NCBI GenBank assembly: GCA_017547545.1 | Contig: JAFYPJ010000131.1 | Coordinates: 1 to 36,515, forward strand | From: Clostridia bacterium | Lineage (GTDB): Bacteria > Bacillota > Clostridia > Oscillospirales > CAG-272 | Direction of reading: 5' to 3' | DNA: 36,515 nucleotides | In this document: piece by piece, positions 14,462-21,982 of the stretch | How the letters are laid out: every line of letters starts with the position of its first letter | Position numbering within the stretch: the first letter of the stretch is position 1 | Translations under genes and position numbers: made by a program | Notes under the pieces: model-generated | What the model saw: only the letters and a program-made list of their open reading frames with translations | Database searches by the model: none | Told to the model about the DNA's origin: nothing

Positions 14462-16852
14462 TTACAATATTTTTTTGATCCGTACCATGCCAACGGTCAT
14501 ATCATCCCGTTCTCCGTTTCGTTCTCTTGCCCGGTCAAGAATCTTTTGGCACATTTCGTCAAGGCTAACACCCCTTGCCCAATCATTTGCCAGCATATCC
14601 ATAAGCCAAAGTCCGTCCTCAAATGAAGCGGATATTCCGTCACTTGCCATCAGCACCACATCCTTATCCTGTAATTCAAATTTGACCTCCTCCGCATTCA
14701 GTTCCTTTGTTATTCCAACAGGCATGGTATTTGAAGCGATTTTGAAAACACTGCTTCCTCTTAACACATAAGAAGGGGCGGCACCGCTTTTCACAAAGCA
14801 TGCTTCACCGTTTAAAAGATCTATTTCAAGAAGGTCAACGGTAGCAGAATTTTCCGTATTTTTACGGCGCAAAAATGAATTCAACATATCAATAGTTTGT
14901 TCCTTTTTGTTTCCCGCCCGAAGCATTTTATCAATATATACTCCTGTTAAGCGGGAGGAAAGTGCGGCATCCCTGCCGCTTCCCATTCCGTCACTTATAA
15001 GGGAATAAAAATAGTCCTCACCGTTTTCAAAAAAGGTAACACTGTCTCCGTTTATATCCTCCTTTTCCTTTTTCATGGTTGCATGGGCAAATTCAGTTTT
15101 ATAGATCCTTTGGGTTTTTAGTGACATTGTGATATATTCCCCTTCTATAGAAAAATCAGGAGCACTCAAAGGAGCCTTTATTACCCTTTCAAAGCTTCGT
15201 CTTATCTCATCCACACCAAGCTTTACCCTTGCAAGATCAATACCGCCGGCAACAATATGCTTTTTGCGCTTTCCGTAAACGCAAAGATTGGATGCGGAAA
15301 AATTCAGGTATCTTGCACAGCTTTTCAGCTTTTGTGTAAGCTCGGTATCTATTTCAAATTCCTTTGCATTTTCGTTCAATGCCTGAATCAAAAGAGCCGA
15401 TATAGCCGCATAATCCATACTGAACACCTCCGCACAGCTTCCCTCAAGGGCATGCTTTAATTTTTCCGAATAGTTTCCGTTTACTTCTTCCATTATATCA
15501 TCCATACGGTTGCATTTTTTTGTGATATTCAGAGGCATCATATCGGTATTTGCTCTTTTTCCTTCATATATCTGCATGGAAAGTGCGGTAAGCGCACTTG
15601 CAGTCTGTTCATAATCGGTATCCCAGCATATACGCTTTCGGGGGCATGCTTTACAATACTTTTCAAAGCTCTGCTCCACCCCTTTTTTCACCTCATCGGC
15701 ACGGGGCTTTTTCTCAACACAGGAAAGACTGTAGAATATTTCCGAAAGGGAAGAAAAAGAATCAGACATTGCCTTTATCCGTTCCCGTTGCCCCTCGTTT
15801 TGCCGTTCTTTTACCGAAACTATATCGTTTCTGCTCTCGCTTTCCCTGCTTTGCCCCAAATATATACCTGCCTTCGGGAGTATATCCAGATGGGCAAGAG
15901 GAGTGAAAATAAGACTTGCCGCCAAAAGATCCGGTGCAAAGCTTCGCAAAGCGGTAAAGCCGTCAAGATAAACACTGTATGCAATGCCTGAAAGCAGCGC
16001 GCCTGCCGCAGCATACACGCTTCCCTGTTTCCAGAAAAGTCCCGATATCACCCCTGCCACGGCAAAAAGGGGAGAATAAAATACATTATAGGCAAGACCT
16101 GCGAAAAGACCTGCAATACCGCCCCTTAGCATTCCGCATTCCTTTGATATATAAAGTGTAACCGTAAAAGCGGCAATACAGGAAAGAGAAAAACCGAAAA
16201 GAGTATATCCGTTAAGAGAGAACACGCAAAAACTCATAAGTGCGCATAATCCTGCATCATGCAAGGAGGTAAACTTATACTTTGAATCCAAAGCCCCCGA
16301 AAATAAAAATGTAAGTATCGGCGCTGCAAAAACACCGAAAAGAAGCCCGAAAAAGTCAAACCACAAAAATCCGCCCTTTACGCATGAAACAACCCCGAAA
16401 AAAAGCATCATAAGGGATGAAAGCATTAGCTTGTAGGTTATTTTTTCACAAAAAAGCCTCTCCCCCCATTCCTTGTTTGTCATATAGGAAAAAACAAAGC
16501 GGAACAAAAGTGCCATTGTGTAAATAAAAAACATTGTTGCCGCCATATCCGTAACAAAAAGAGAGGAAAGTATAAGTCCCACATAAACAAAGGGGGTGTA
16601 TTTTCCACCGGCGCAAAACAGTGCCGCACCAAGGGGATAGCTTGCAAAAACCAGATCCGCCCTTCCGAAAAAGAATGCCATTGCTCCAAAGCCTACACCC
16701 CTTGCAGCATAATTCAGTCTTAAATTTATTTCTTCTCTGCGTTCCTTTTTTGTCCCCTCTATTCTTATGTAATTGCGTAAAAAAAGCGAGGTACTGTTTT
16801 TCACCTTTTTGGCTGCCCGTTCGATATCCGAACGGAATTTTTTGTTATCCAT
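14462..16852 (-). CDS. spoIIE: stage II sporulation protein E, membrane PP2C phosphatase
   Basis: A 796-residue protein (B. subtilis SpoIIE is 827). The N-terminus is cytosolic and basic. Residues about 55-335 hold many hydrophobic segments (about ten membrane helices). A central regulatory region contains a C-x2-C-like segment (YCKACPRKRIC). The C-terminal PP2C phosphatase domain shows SDGMGSG with D621, ASDG with D738 and RDDMTV with D783-D784, the metal-binding set. SpoIIE dephosphorylates SpoIIAA to activate SigmaF in the forespore and helps asymmetric division. AAAGGAC lies about 11 nt before the ATG. The gene stands alone; only a weak GTTGAA/TTCAAC hairpin follows its stop codon. Confidence 0.95.
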   Translation of the reverse strand: MDNKKFRSDIERAAKKVKNSTSLFLRNYIRIEGTKKERREEINLRLNYAARGVGFGAMAFFFGRADLVFASYPLGAALFCAGGKYTPFVYVGLILSSLFVTDMAATMFFIYTMALLFRFVFSYMTNKEWGERLFCEKITYKLMLSSLMMLFFGVVSCVKGGFLWFDFFGLLFGVFAAPILTFLFSGALDSKYKFTSLHDAGLCALMSFCVFSLNGYTLFGFSLSCIAAFTVTLYISKECGMLRGGIAGLFAGLAYNVFYSPLFAVAGVISGLFWKQGSVYAAAGALLSGIAYSVYLDGFTALRSFAPDLLAASLIFTPLAHLDILPKAGIYLGQSRESESRNDIVSVKERQNEGQRERIKAMSDSFSSLSEIFYSLSCVEKKPRADEVKKGVEQSFEKYCKACPRKRICWDTDYEQTASALTALSMQIYEGKRANTDMMPLNITKKCNRMDDIMEEVNGNYSEKLKHALEGSCAEVFSMDYAAISALLIQALNENAKEFEIDTELTQKLKSCARYLNFSASNLCVYGKRKKHIVAGGIDLARVKLGVDEIRRSFERVIKAPLSAPDFSIEGEYITMSLKTQRIYKTEFAHATMKKEKEDINGDSVTFFENGEDYFYSLISDGMGSGRDAALSSRLTGVYIDKMLRAGNKKEQTIDMLNSFLRRKNTENSATVDLLEIDLLNGEACFVKSGAAPSYVLRGSSVFKIASNTMPVGITKELNAEEVKFELQDKDVVLMASDGISASFEDGLWLMDMLANDWARGVSLDEMCQKILDRARERNGERDDMTVGMVRIKKIL

Positions 16853-16886
16853 TTTTTTACCCGTCCTTTATTTCTTTGTTGATTAG

Positions 16887-16934
16887 ATTTTACACTTTGA
16901 GAGAAAAAACTATTGTCGGGAAAGGAATATCGAA
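16887..16934 (-). promoter_or_regulatory. candidate Spo0A-type promoter upstream of spoIIE
   Basis: On the minus strand TAAAAT (16892-16887) is preceded, 21 nt away, by CCGACA. Its complement, TGTCGGG (16914-16920), resembles a 0A box (TGTCGAA). A second near-box, TATCGAA, lies at 16928-16934. A long 21-22 nt spacer with 0A boxes over the -35 is the known arrangement of B. subtilis spoIIE and spoIIG. The boxes are imperfect and their spacing is not the usual 10 bp. The rest of the 289-nt gap (16853-17141) holds the glyA promoter and otherwise featureless AT-rich sequence. Confidence 0.3.
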
Positions 16935-17071
16935 TTAAAGTTTATTTTAATGCATTGAAGTGGGAAATATTTTAAAGTGAAATTACCTATAAAAATCGGG
17001 TACGGAAATATAAAAAGACAGAATTACCCAAGGAAAATTGTCAAAGTATTTTTATTTTTTTCATTATGGAC

Positions 17072-17100
17072 TTGTAATATTCAAAATTATAATATATAAT
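17072..17100 (+). promoter_or_regulatory. candidate SigA promoter of glyA
   Basis: TTGTAA (17072-17077) and TATAAT (17095-17100) are 17 nt apart, about 40 nt before the glyA start. A second TATAAT at 17088-17093 has no well-placed -35. No purine or methionine riboswitch is apparent in the leader. Confidence 0.6.
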
Positions 17101-17141
17101 GTACAATAGATTATTATTTTTTTAGGGAGACATATGGAAAA

Positions 17142-18389
17142 ATGGTTTTAGAAAACATCGATTTTATCACATCACTTGACGAAGAAGTTGGCAAGGCGGT
17201 AAAGCTTGAATATGACAGAGCTCAGAGAGGTATTGAGCTTATAGCTTCCGAAAATGTAGTATCCCCCGCAGTGCTTGCGGCAATGGGAACAACCCTTACC
17301 AACAAATATGCTGAAGGCTATCCCGCAAAGCGTTATTACGGCGGATGCGAATGTGTAGATATTGTTGAGAATATAGCTATAGAAAGAGCAAAGAAGCTTT
17401 TTGGAGCAGAAGCAGCAAATGTACAGCCCCATAGCGGTGCACAGGCAAACCTTGCGGTTTATTTTGCACTTCTGGAGCCCGGTGATACCGTTCTTGGTAT
17501 GAATCTTGCTCATGGTGGCCATCTTACCCACGGCAGCCCCGTAAATATGTCGGGTAAATATTACAACTTTGTACCCTACGGTGTATCGGATGATGAACAG
17601 GTTATAGATTATGATGCACTTGAAGCAAAGGCAATTGAAGTTCAGCCCAAGCTTATCGTTGCAGGTGCTTCCGCATACCCCAGAATTATAGATTTCAAGC
17701 GCATTTCCGAAATTGCAAAGAAGGTTGGCGCTTACTTTATGGTAGACATGGCTCATATTGCAGGTCTTGTTGCTTCAGGCCAGCATCCCAATCCCTGCGA
17801 ATATGCAGATGTAGTTACCACCACCACACATAAAACCCTCCGCGGTCCCAGAGGCGGTATGATCCTTTGCAAGGCTGAGCTTGAAAAGGCTATCAACAAG
17901 GCAGTATTCCCCGGTACACAGGGCGGCCCCCTTATGCACATTATTGCCGCAAAGGCAGTTTGCCTGGGCGAGGCTCTCAAGCCCGAATTCAAGGCTTACG
18001 GTGAACAGATAGTTAGAAATGCCGCTGCATTTGCAGAGGAGCTTAAAAAGGAAGGCTTCAATCTTGTTTCCGGCGGTACCGATAACCACCTTATCCTTCT
18101 TGATCTCCGTAATTTCGGCATTACAGGCAAGGAGCTTGAAAAGAAGCTTGACGAGGTATATATTACCGTTAATAAGAACGCTATACCCAACGATCCCGAA
18201 TCTCCCTTTGTAACCAGCGGTATCCGTCTCGGTACTGCAGCAGTTACCACAAGAGGATTCAAGGAAGATGATATGAGAGTTGTTGCAAAGATGATCAAGC
18301 TTGCGGCAACAGATTTCGATAATTCCGCAGACCTTATCAGAGAAACCATCACAGATCTCTGCAAAAAGTACCCCTTATACGAAGGCTGA
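17142..18389 (+). CDS. glyA: serine hydroxymethyltransferase
   Basis: A 415-residue PLP enzyme that converts serine and tetrahydrofolate to glycine and methylene-THF in the cytosol. Family motifs are all present: [40 protein letters not shown] and the PLP-lysine motif [20 protein letters not shown] lies 12 nt before the chosen ATG. A closer ATG at 17134, at ideal spacing, opens only a five-codon frame that ends at 17151 and overlaps the glyA start. No other in-frame start exists upstream. The gene is followed by repeat copy B and metA. Confidence 0.97.
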   Translation: MVLENIDFITSLDEEVGKAVKLEYDRAQRGIELIASENVVSPAVLAAMGTTLTNKYAEGYPAKRYYGGCECVDIVENIAIERAKKLFGAEAANVQPHSGAQANLAVYFALLEPGDTVLGMNLAHGGHLTHGSPVNMSGKYYNFVPYGVSDDEQVIDYDALEAKAIEVQPKLIVAGASAYPRIIDFKRISEIAKKVGAYFMVDMAHIAGLVASGQHPNPCEYADVVTTTTHKTLRGPRGGMILCKAELEKAINKAVFPGTQGGPLMHIIAAKAVCLGEALKPEFKAYGEQIVRNAAAFAEELKKEGFNLVSGGTDNHLILLDLRNFGITGKELEKKLDEVYITVNKNAIPNDPESPFVTSGIRLGTAAVTTRGFKEDDMRVVAKMIKLAATDFDNSADLIRETITDLCKKYPLYEG

Positions 18390-18457
18390 GCATCTGCACT
18401 TCGGCAAACTTTCGGGCATGAAAATTGATATAAATCAATATTCAGCGCCCGAAACCG
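18390..18457 (+). repeat. repeated two-hairpin intergenic element, copy B
   Basis: It begins directly after the glyA stop with GC and a weak TGC/GCA stem. TTTCGGGC (18410-18417) then pairs with GCCCGAAA (18447-18454) across 29 nt. Inside that loop ATTGAT (18424-18429) pairs with ATCAAT (18434-18439). The text TCGGGCATGAA, a later TTGA..ATAA and CAG(T/C)GCCC are shared with copy A. Both copies sit in 110-nt gaps at the same offset. Confidence 0.55.
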
Positions 18458-18499
18458 ACTATTGGGGTATATTCAAATATTTAAGAAGTAGGTAATAAA

Positions 18500-19417
18500 A
18501 TGCCAATTAAGATCCCACGCGGTCTGCCTGCAGGGCAGACATTAGAAAATGAGAATATATTTGTAATGGACGAGTTCCGCGCAGAGCATCAGGATATAAG
18601 ACCTTTGAAAATCGCTATTCTTAATCTGATGCCCACAAAGGAGACCACCGAAACACAGCTTGTCCGTCTCCTTTCAAACACCTCGCTTCAGATAGACCTT
18701 ACATTGCTCTCTACTGCCACCCATACACCAAAGCACACCTCTGCCGAGCATATGGATGCCTTTTACAAGAGCTACTATGATGTTAAAAATGAAAAATTTG
18801 ACGGGCTTATCATAACGGGTGCACCGGTTGAGGACCTTGAATTTGAAGAAGTGGATTATTGGCCCGAACTGGTTGATATTTTTGAATGGTCTAAAACCCA
18901 TGTTTTCTCCACCATGTACATTTGTTGGGCAGCTCAGGCGGCGCTTTATTATAATTACGGTATACCCAAATATCATCTTGACAGTAAGATGTTCGGGGTT
19001 TTCCCCCATACGGTCCGCCTTTCCAGACATCCTTTGGTAAGAGGATTTGATGAAGAATTTCTTGCTCCCCATTCAAGACATACAGAGGTTTTGGCGCAGG
19101 ATATCAAAAAGATACCGGAGCTGCTTTTACTTTCCGCTTCGGAAATGGCAGGAGTATATCTTGTTGTTGCTTCGGATTGCAGAAAGGTTTTTGTTACGGG
19201 ACACTGTGAATATGATTACAACACTCTTTCAAAGGAGTATTTCCGTGATATAAACAAGGGACTCAACATTGAAGTACCCTACAATTACTTCCCCGAAAAC
19301 GATCCAACAAAGATCCCCCCAAACAGATGGCGCTCCCATGCAAATCTTCTGTTTTCAAATTGGCTGAACTATTGCATTTATCAGCCAACACCTTTTGATC
19401 TAAACGATATCAAGTGA
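18500..19417 (+). CDS. metA: homoserine O-acyltransferase MetA, probably acetyl-CoA specific
   Basis: A 305-residue MetA-family enzyme that activates homoserine for methionine synthesis. The catalytic Cys142 (YICWAAQA), His235 and Glu237 (GHCEYDY) are in place, as are the opening [11 protein letters not shown] and the homoserine-binding RHTEV segment. Residue 111 is Glu (TGAPVED). In this family Glu111 is linked to acetyl-CoA and Gly111 to succinyl-CoA, so the product is probably O-acetylhomoserine despite the usual name of homoserine O-succinyltransferase. The binding site (AGTAGG) is weak. It lies 110 nt after glyA, and the shared one-carbon/methionine theme suggests common control. Confidence 0.94.
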   Translation: MPIKIPRGLPAGQTLENENIFVMDEFRAEHQDIRPLKIAILNLMPTKETTETQLVRLLSNTSLQIDLTLLSTATHTPKHTSAEHMDAFYKSYYDVKNEKFDGLIITGAPVEDLEFEEVDYWPELVDIFEWSKTHVFSTMYICWAAQAALYYNYGIPKYHLDSKMFGVFPHTVRLSRHPLVRGFDEEFLAPHSRHTEVLAQDIKKIPELLLLSASEMAGVYLVVASDCRKVFVTGHCEYDYNTLSKEYFRDINKGLNIEVPYNYFPENDPTKIPPNRWRSHANLLFSNWLNYCIYQPTPFDLNDIK

Positions 19418-19424
19418 GGTTATC

Positions 19425-20699
19425 ATGAATACCAAGGAACTTATACAGGCCATAAAAAATAATAAATTCAACGATACCTTTGTTGCTCTTTATACAGCGG
19501 CAAAGGTTGATTTGCAAAAGGAAAGATATATTGAGGCAATAAAGGAATTTGAAGCTCTTTACGGTGAAAAAGAGGTTTCCCTTTTCTCTGTTCCCGGCAG
19601 AAGCGAAATTTCCGGAAATCATACCGATCACAACCACGGCAGAGTAATTGCGGCTTCCATCGACCTTGATATTATTGCTGTTGCTGCAAAAAGATCAGAC
19701 TCTACCGTTTCGGTAACAAGCAAAGGCTTTGAACCGGATAATGTTAATATTGAAGCTCTTGTTCCCAATGAATCAGACTACGGAAGATCCTGTGCGCTTA
19801 TTGCGGGGGTTGCCCACGGCTTTTTGGAAAACGGCTTTAATATAGGCGGTTATGAGGCTTATACCACCTCAAATGTTTTCAAAGGTTCAGGACTTTCTTC
19901 CTCTGCTGCCTTTGAGGTTATGATAGGTAACATCTTTAATCATTTTTATAATGAAGGAAAGATTGAAAACAGTAAGATTGCCATTATCAGCCAGTATGCC
20001 GAAAATGTTTTCTTCGGAAAACCCTGCGGTCTTATGGATCAGATGGCATGTGCGGTTGGCGGCTTTATAAATATTGATTTTGCAGATAAATCCAATCCCG
20101 TTATCAAAGCTCCCGAATTTGACCTTACATCCCGCGGCTATAGCCTTTGTATAGTGAACACAGGCGGAAACCATACCGATCTTACCGATGATTATGCCGC
20201 AGTTCCTGCAGAAATGAAAGCGGTTGCTTCATATTTCGGCAGAGAGGTTTTAGGAGATATCACCGAGGAAGAGCTTGTTTGTGCAATTCCTCAATTGCGT
20301 GAAAAATTCGGAGACCGGGCGGTTTTGCGTGCTCTTCATTTCATAGACGAAAACAAGAGAGTTGATGCTCAGGTAGCTTGCCTTGCAGAAAATGACCTTG
20401 AAGGATTTTTTGCAGGTGTTATGGCATCGGGTAATTCCAGTTTTAAGCTTTTACAGAATATATTCACCACAAAAAATCCCGCAGAACAGGGATTAACTCT
20501 GGCTCTTGACCTTACCGAAAGAGCTCTTAAGGGTAAAGCTGCTGCATGGAGAGTTCACGGCGGCGGCTTTGCAGGGACCATTCAGGCATTCGTTCCTTGT
20601 GGTGATGTAGAAGCGTATAAGAGCTACATAGAAAAGGTGTTTGGAGAAGGAAACTGTCATATCCTGAATGTCCGCACAAAGGGCGCAATCAAGCTTTAA
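19425..20699 (+). CDS. galK: galactokinase-like GHMP kinase
   Basis: A 424-residue GHMP-superfamily kinase with galactokinase layout. Motif 1 is PGRSEISGNHTDHNHG (57-72), motif 2 is GSGLSSSAA (154-162) with the ATP loop, catalytic Asp205 sits in GLMDQMACAVGG, and motif 3 is HGGGFAGT near the C-terminus. The product would be galactose 1-phosphate for the Leloir pathway. The usual GEHTDY is GNHTDH here: the sugar-contacting Glu is Asn65. This variant motif seems to recur in clostridial galactokinases from memory, but it leaves some doubt about the sugar. The start is 7 nt after the metA stop, with TGAGG about 5 nt before it. No galT or galE is in the window. Confidence 0.8.
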   Translation: MNTKELIQAIKNNKFNDTFVALYTAAKVDLQKERYIEAIKEFEALYGEKEVSLFSVPGRSEISGNHTDHNHGRVIAASIDLDIIAVAAKRSDSTVSVTSKGFEPDNVNIEALVPNESDYGRSCALIAGVAHGFLENGFNIGGYEAYTTSNVFKGSGLSSSAAFEVMIGNIFNHFYNEGKIENSKIAIISQYAENVFFGKPCGLMDQMACAVGGFINIDFADKSNPVIKAPEFDLTSRGYSLCIVNTGGNHTDLTDDYAAVPAEMKAVASYFGREVLGDITEEELVCAIPQLREKFGDRAVLRALHFIDENKRVDAQVACLAENDLEGFFAGVMASGNSSFKLLQNIFTTKNPAEQGLTLALDLTERALKGKAAAWRVHGGGFAGTIQAFVPCGDVEAYKSYIEKVFGEGNCHILNVRTKGAIKL

Positions 20700-20724
20700 A
20701 CAAAAACCGCTAACACTCTGTATA

Positions 20725-21507
20725 ATGAAAGATAATTTTGAAATTCATACTCTTTTCTCCGGCTCTTCGGGCAACAGCCTTTTTATAAGAGCCGGAGATA
20801 CAAAAATTTTAATAGACGCCGGCAAGTCCATGCGAACAGTTAAAACCGCCCTTTCAACGATCGGAGAAGATCTTTGCAAGATAGATGCGGTTTTTGTTAC
20901 CCATGCCCATACCGACCATACTGCGGGAATACCTGTAATATCAAGAAATTATACAATGCCGATATATCTTACCGATCAAACCGCATCCCAGCTTCTTGAA
21001 AAAACAAGCATGGAGCATTCCCGTTTTACTGTTCACAAAGAAAGAGATATAGTTGAAATAAAGGATTTAAAAATACATTCCTTTGTTACTCCCCATGATT
21101 GTAACGGAAGTGTTGGTTACATAATAGAGATACCCGGAGAATACCGTTTTGGTATCTGCACCGATACAGGCTGCATCTCAAAGGAAATGGTAAATGAGCT
21201 CTGTTTTTGTGACGGAGTAATAATTGAATCAAACTATGACGAAAAAATGCTGAAGGAGGGGCCGTATCCTTACTATCTGAAGCAAAGAATTGCGGCTAAT
21301 ACGGGACATCTTTCAAACACAAAAGCAGCTCAGCTCTGTTGTATGCTGGCAAATGCAGGTGTAAAAAAGATAATGCTTGCCCATCTTTCAAAAGAGAACA
21401 ATCTTCCCGAACTTGCATTGAAAAAATGTTGTAACGCACTTTATGAAAACGGCTTTTTTGATATAGATATTACAGTGGCAGACAGATTTGTTCCAACGAG
21501 GTTTTAA
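20725..21507 (+). CDS. MBL-fold metallohydrolase, WalJ/YycJ-like
   Basis: A 260-residue metallo-beta-lactamase-fold protein. The HTLFSGSSGNSLFI opening and the metal motif H60-x-H62-x-D64-H65 (THAHTDHTAG) are typical of YycJ/WalJ, a predicted exonuclease or nuclease linked to cell-wall and DNA-replication control. HLSNTKAA and AHLSKENN match the later family motifs. The ATG at 20725 is chosen because the family begins just before the SGSSGN motif; an earlier ATG at 20668 would overlap galK and has no better binding site. rlmH follows 1 nt after the stop, a pairing seen in many Firmicutes. Confidence 0.82.
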   Translation: MKDNFEIHTLFSGSSGNSLFIRAGDTKILIDAGKSMRTVKTALSTIGEDLCKIDAVFVTHAHTDHTAGIPVISRNYTMPIYLTDQTASQLLEKTSMEHSRFTVHKERDIVEIKDLKIHSFVTPHDCNGSVGYIIEIPGEYRFGICTDTGCISKEMVNELCFCDGVIIESNYDEKMLKEGPYPYYLKQRIAANTGHLSNTKAAQLCCMLANAGVKKIMLAHLSKENNLPELALKKCCNALYENGFFDIDITVADRFVPTRF

Positions 21508-21508
21508 T

Positions 21509-21943
21509 ATGTTAAACATAAACATAATATGCTCCGGTACAGGTAAGGTCAAGGATTCCTATTACCGCGAAGCATGGGCTGAATATGAAAAACGCCTTTC
21601 GGCTTACTGCAAGCTCAAATGCATTGAGGTTGGCGAAAAGGACAGCGATATTTTAGCGGCTCTTCCCAAGCGCAGCTTTGTAATTGCCCTTGCGGTAAAC
21701 GGCAAACAGCTTTCAAGTGAAGAATTGGCAAAAAAGATTGATAATCTTGAGGTGCAAGGCAATTCGGAAATAACCTTTATAATCGGCAGCTCTGAGGGCT
21801 ACGGAAAAAGTGTTGAGGATACAGCGGACTTTCTGCTGTCATTTTCAAAAATGACATTTCCCCACCGTCTTATGAGAGTAATTCTTCTTGAGCAGCTTTA
21901 CCGGGCAATGAATATAAATGCCGGAGGCAAATATCACAAATAA
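21509..21943 (+). CDS. rlmH: 23S rRNA pseudouridine-1915 N3-methyltransferase
   Basis: A 144-residue SPOUT methyltransferase, slightly shorter than the usual 155-159. It opens with MLNINIICSGTGKVKDSYY, carries the SAM-knot motif FIIGSSEGYG, and ends with the hallmark HRLMRVILLEQLYRA and GGKYHK. It methylates N3 of pseudouridine 1915 in 23S rRNA. The ATG at 21509, not an earlier one at 21488, is supported by ACGAGG about 7 nt upstream and by the family N-terminus. Confidence 0.94.
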   Translation: MLNINIICSGTGKVKDSYYREAWAEYEKRLSAYCKLKCIEVGEKDSDILAALPKRSFVIALAVNGKQLSSEELAKKIDNLEVQGNSEITFIIGSSEGYGKSVEDTADFLLSFSKMTFPHRLMRVILLEQLYRAMNINAGGKYHK

Positions 21944-21982
21944 TTTTATGAAAAAGTAATTATTTTAAAAGGAGGCACTTAT

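Noticed and set aside
16853..17141. Glycine, SAM, purine or T-box leader ahead of glyA
   Set aside because: The region is AT-rich with no conserved riboswitch core or T-box sequence; only promoter-like boxes are visible.
17172..17756. A 194-codon minus-strand frame
   Set aside because: It is antisense to glyA, which is certain from its motifs.
21900..21943. 3' end of rlmH as an SCC-type integration site
   Set aside because: The gene end is conserved, but no flanking repeat, recombinase or island follows; the next gene is an ordinary neighbour.
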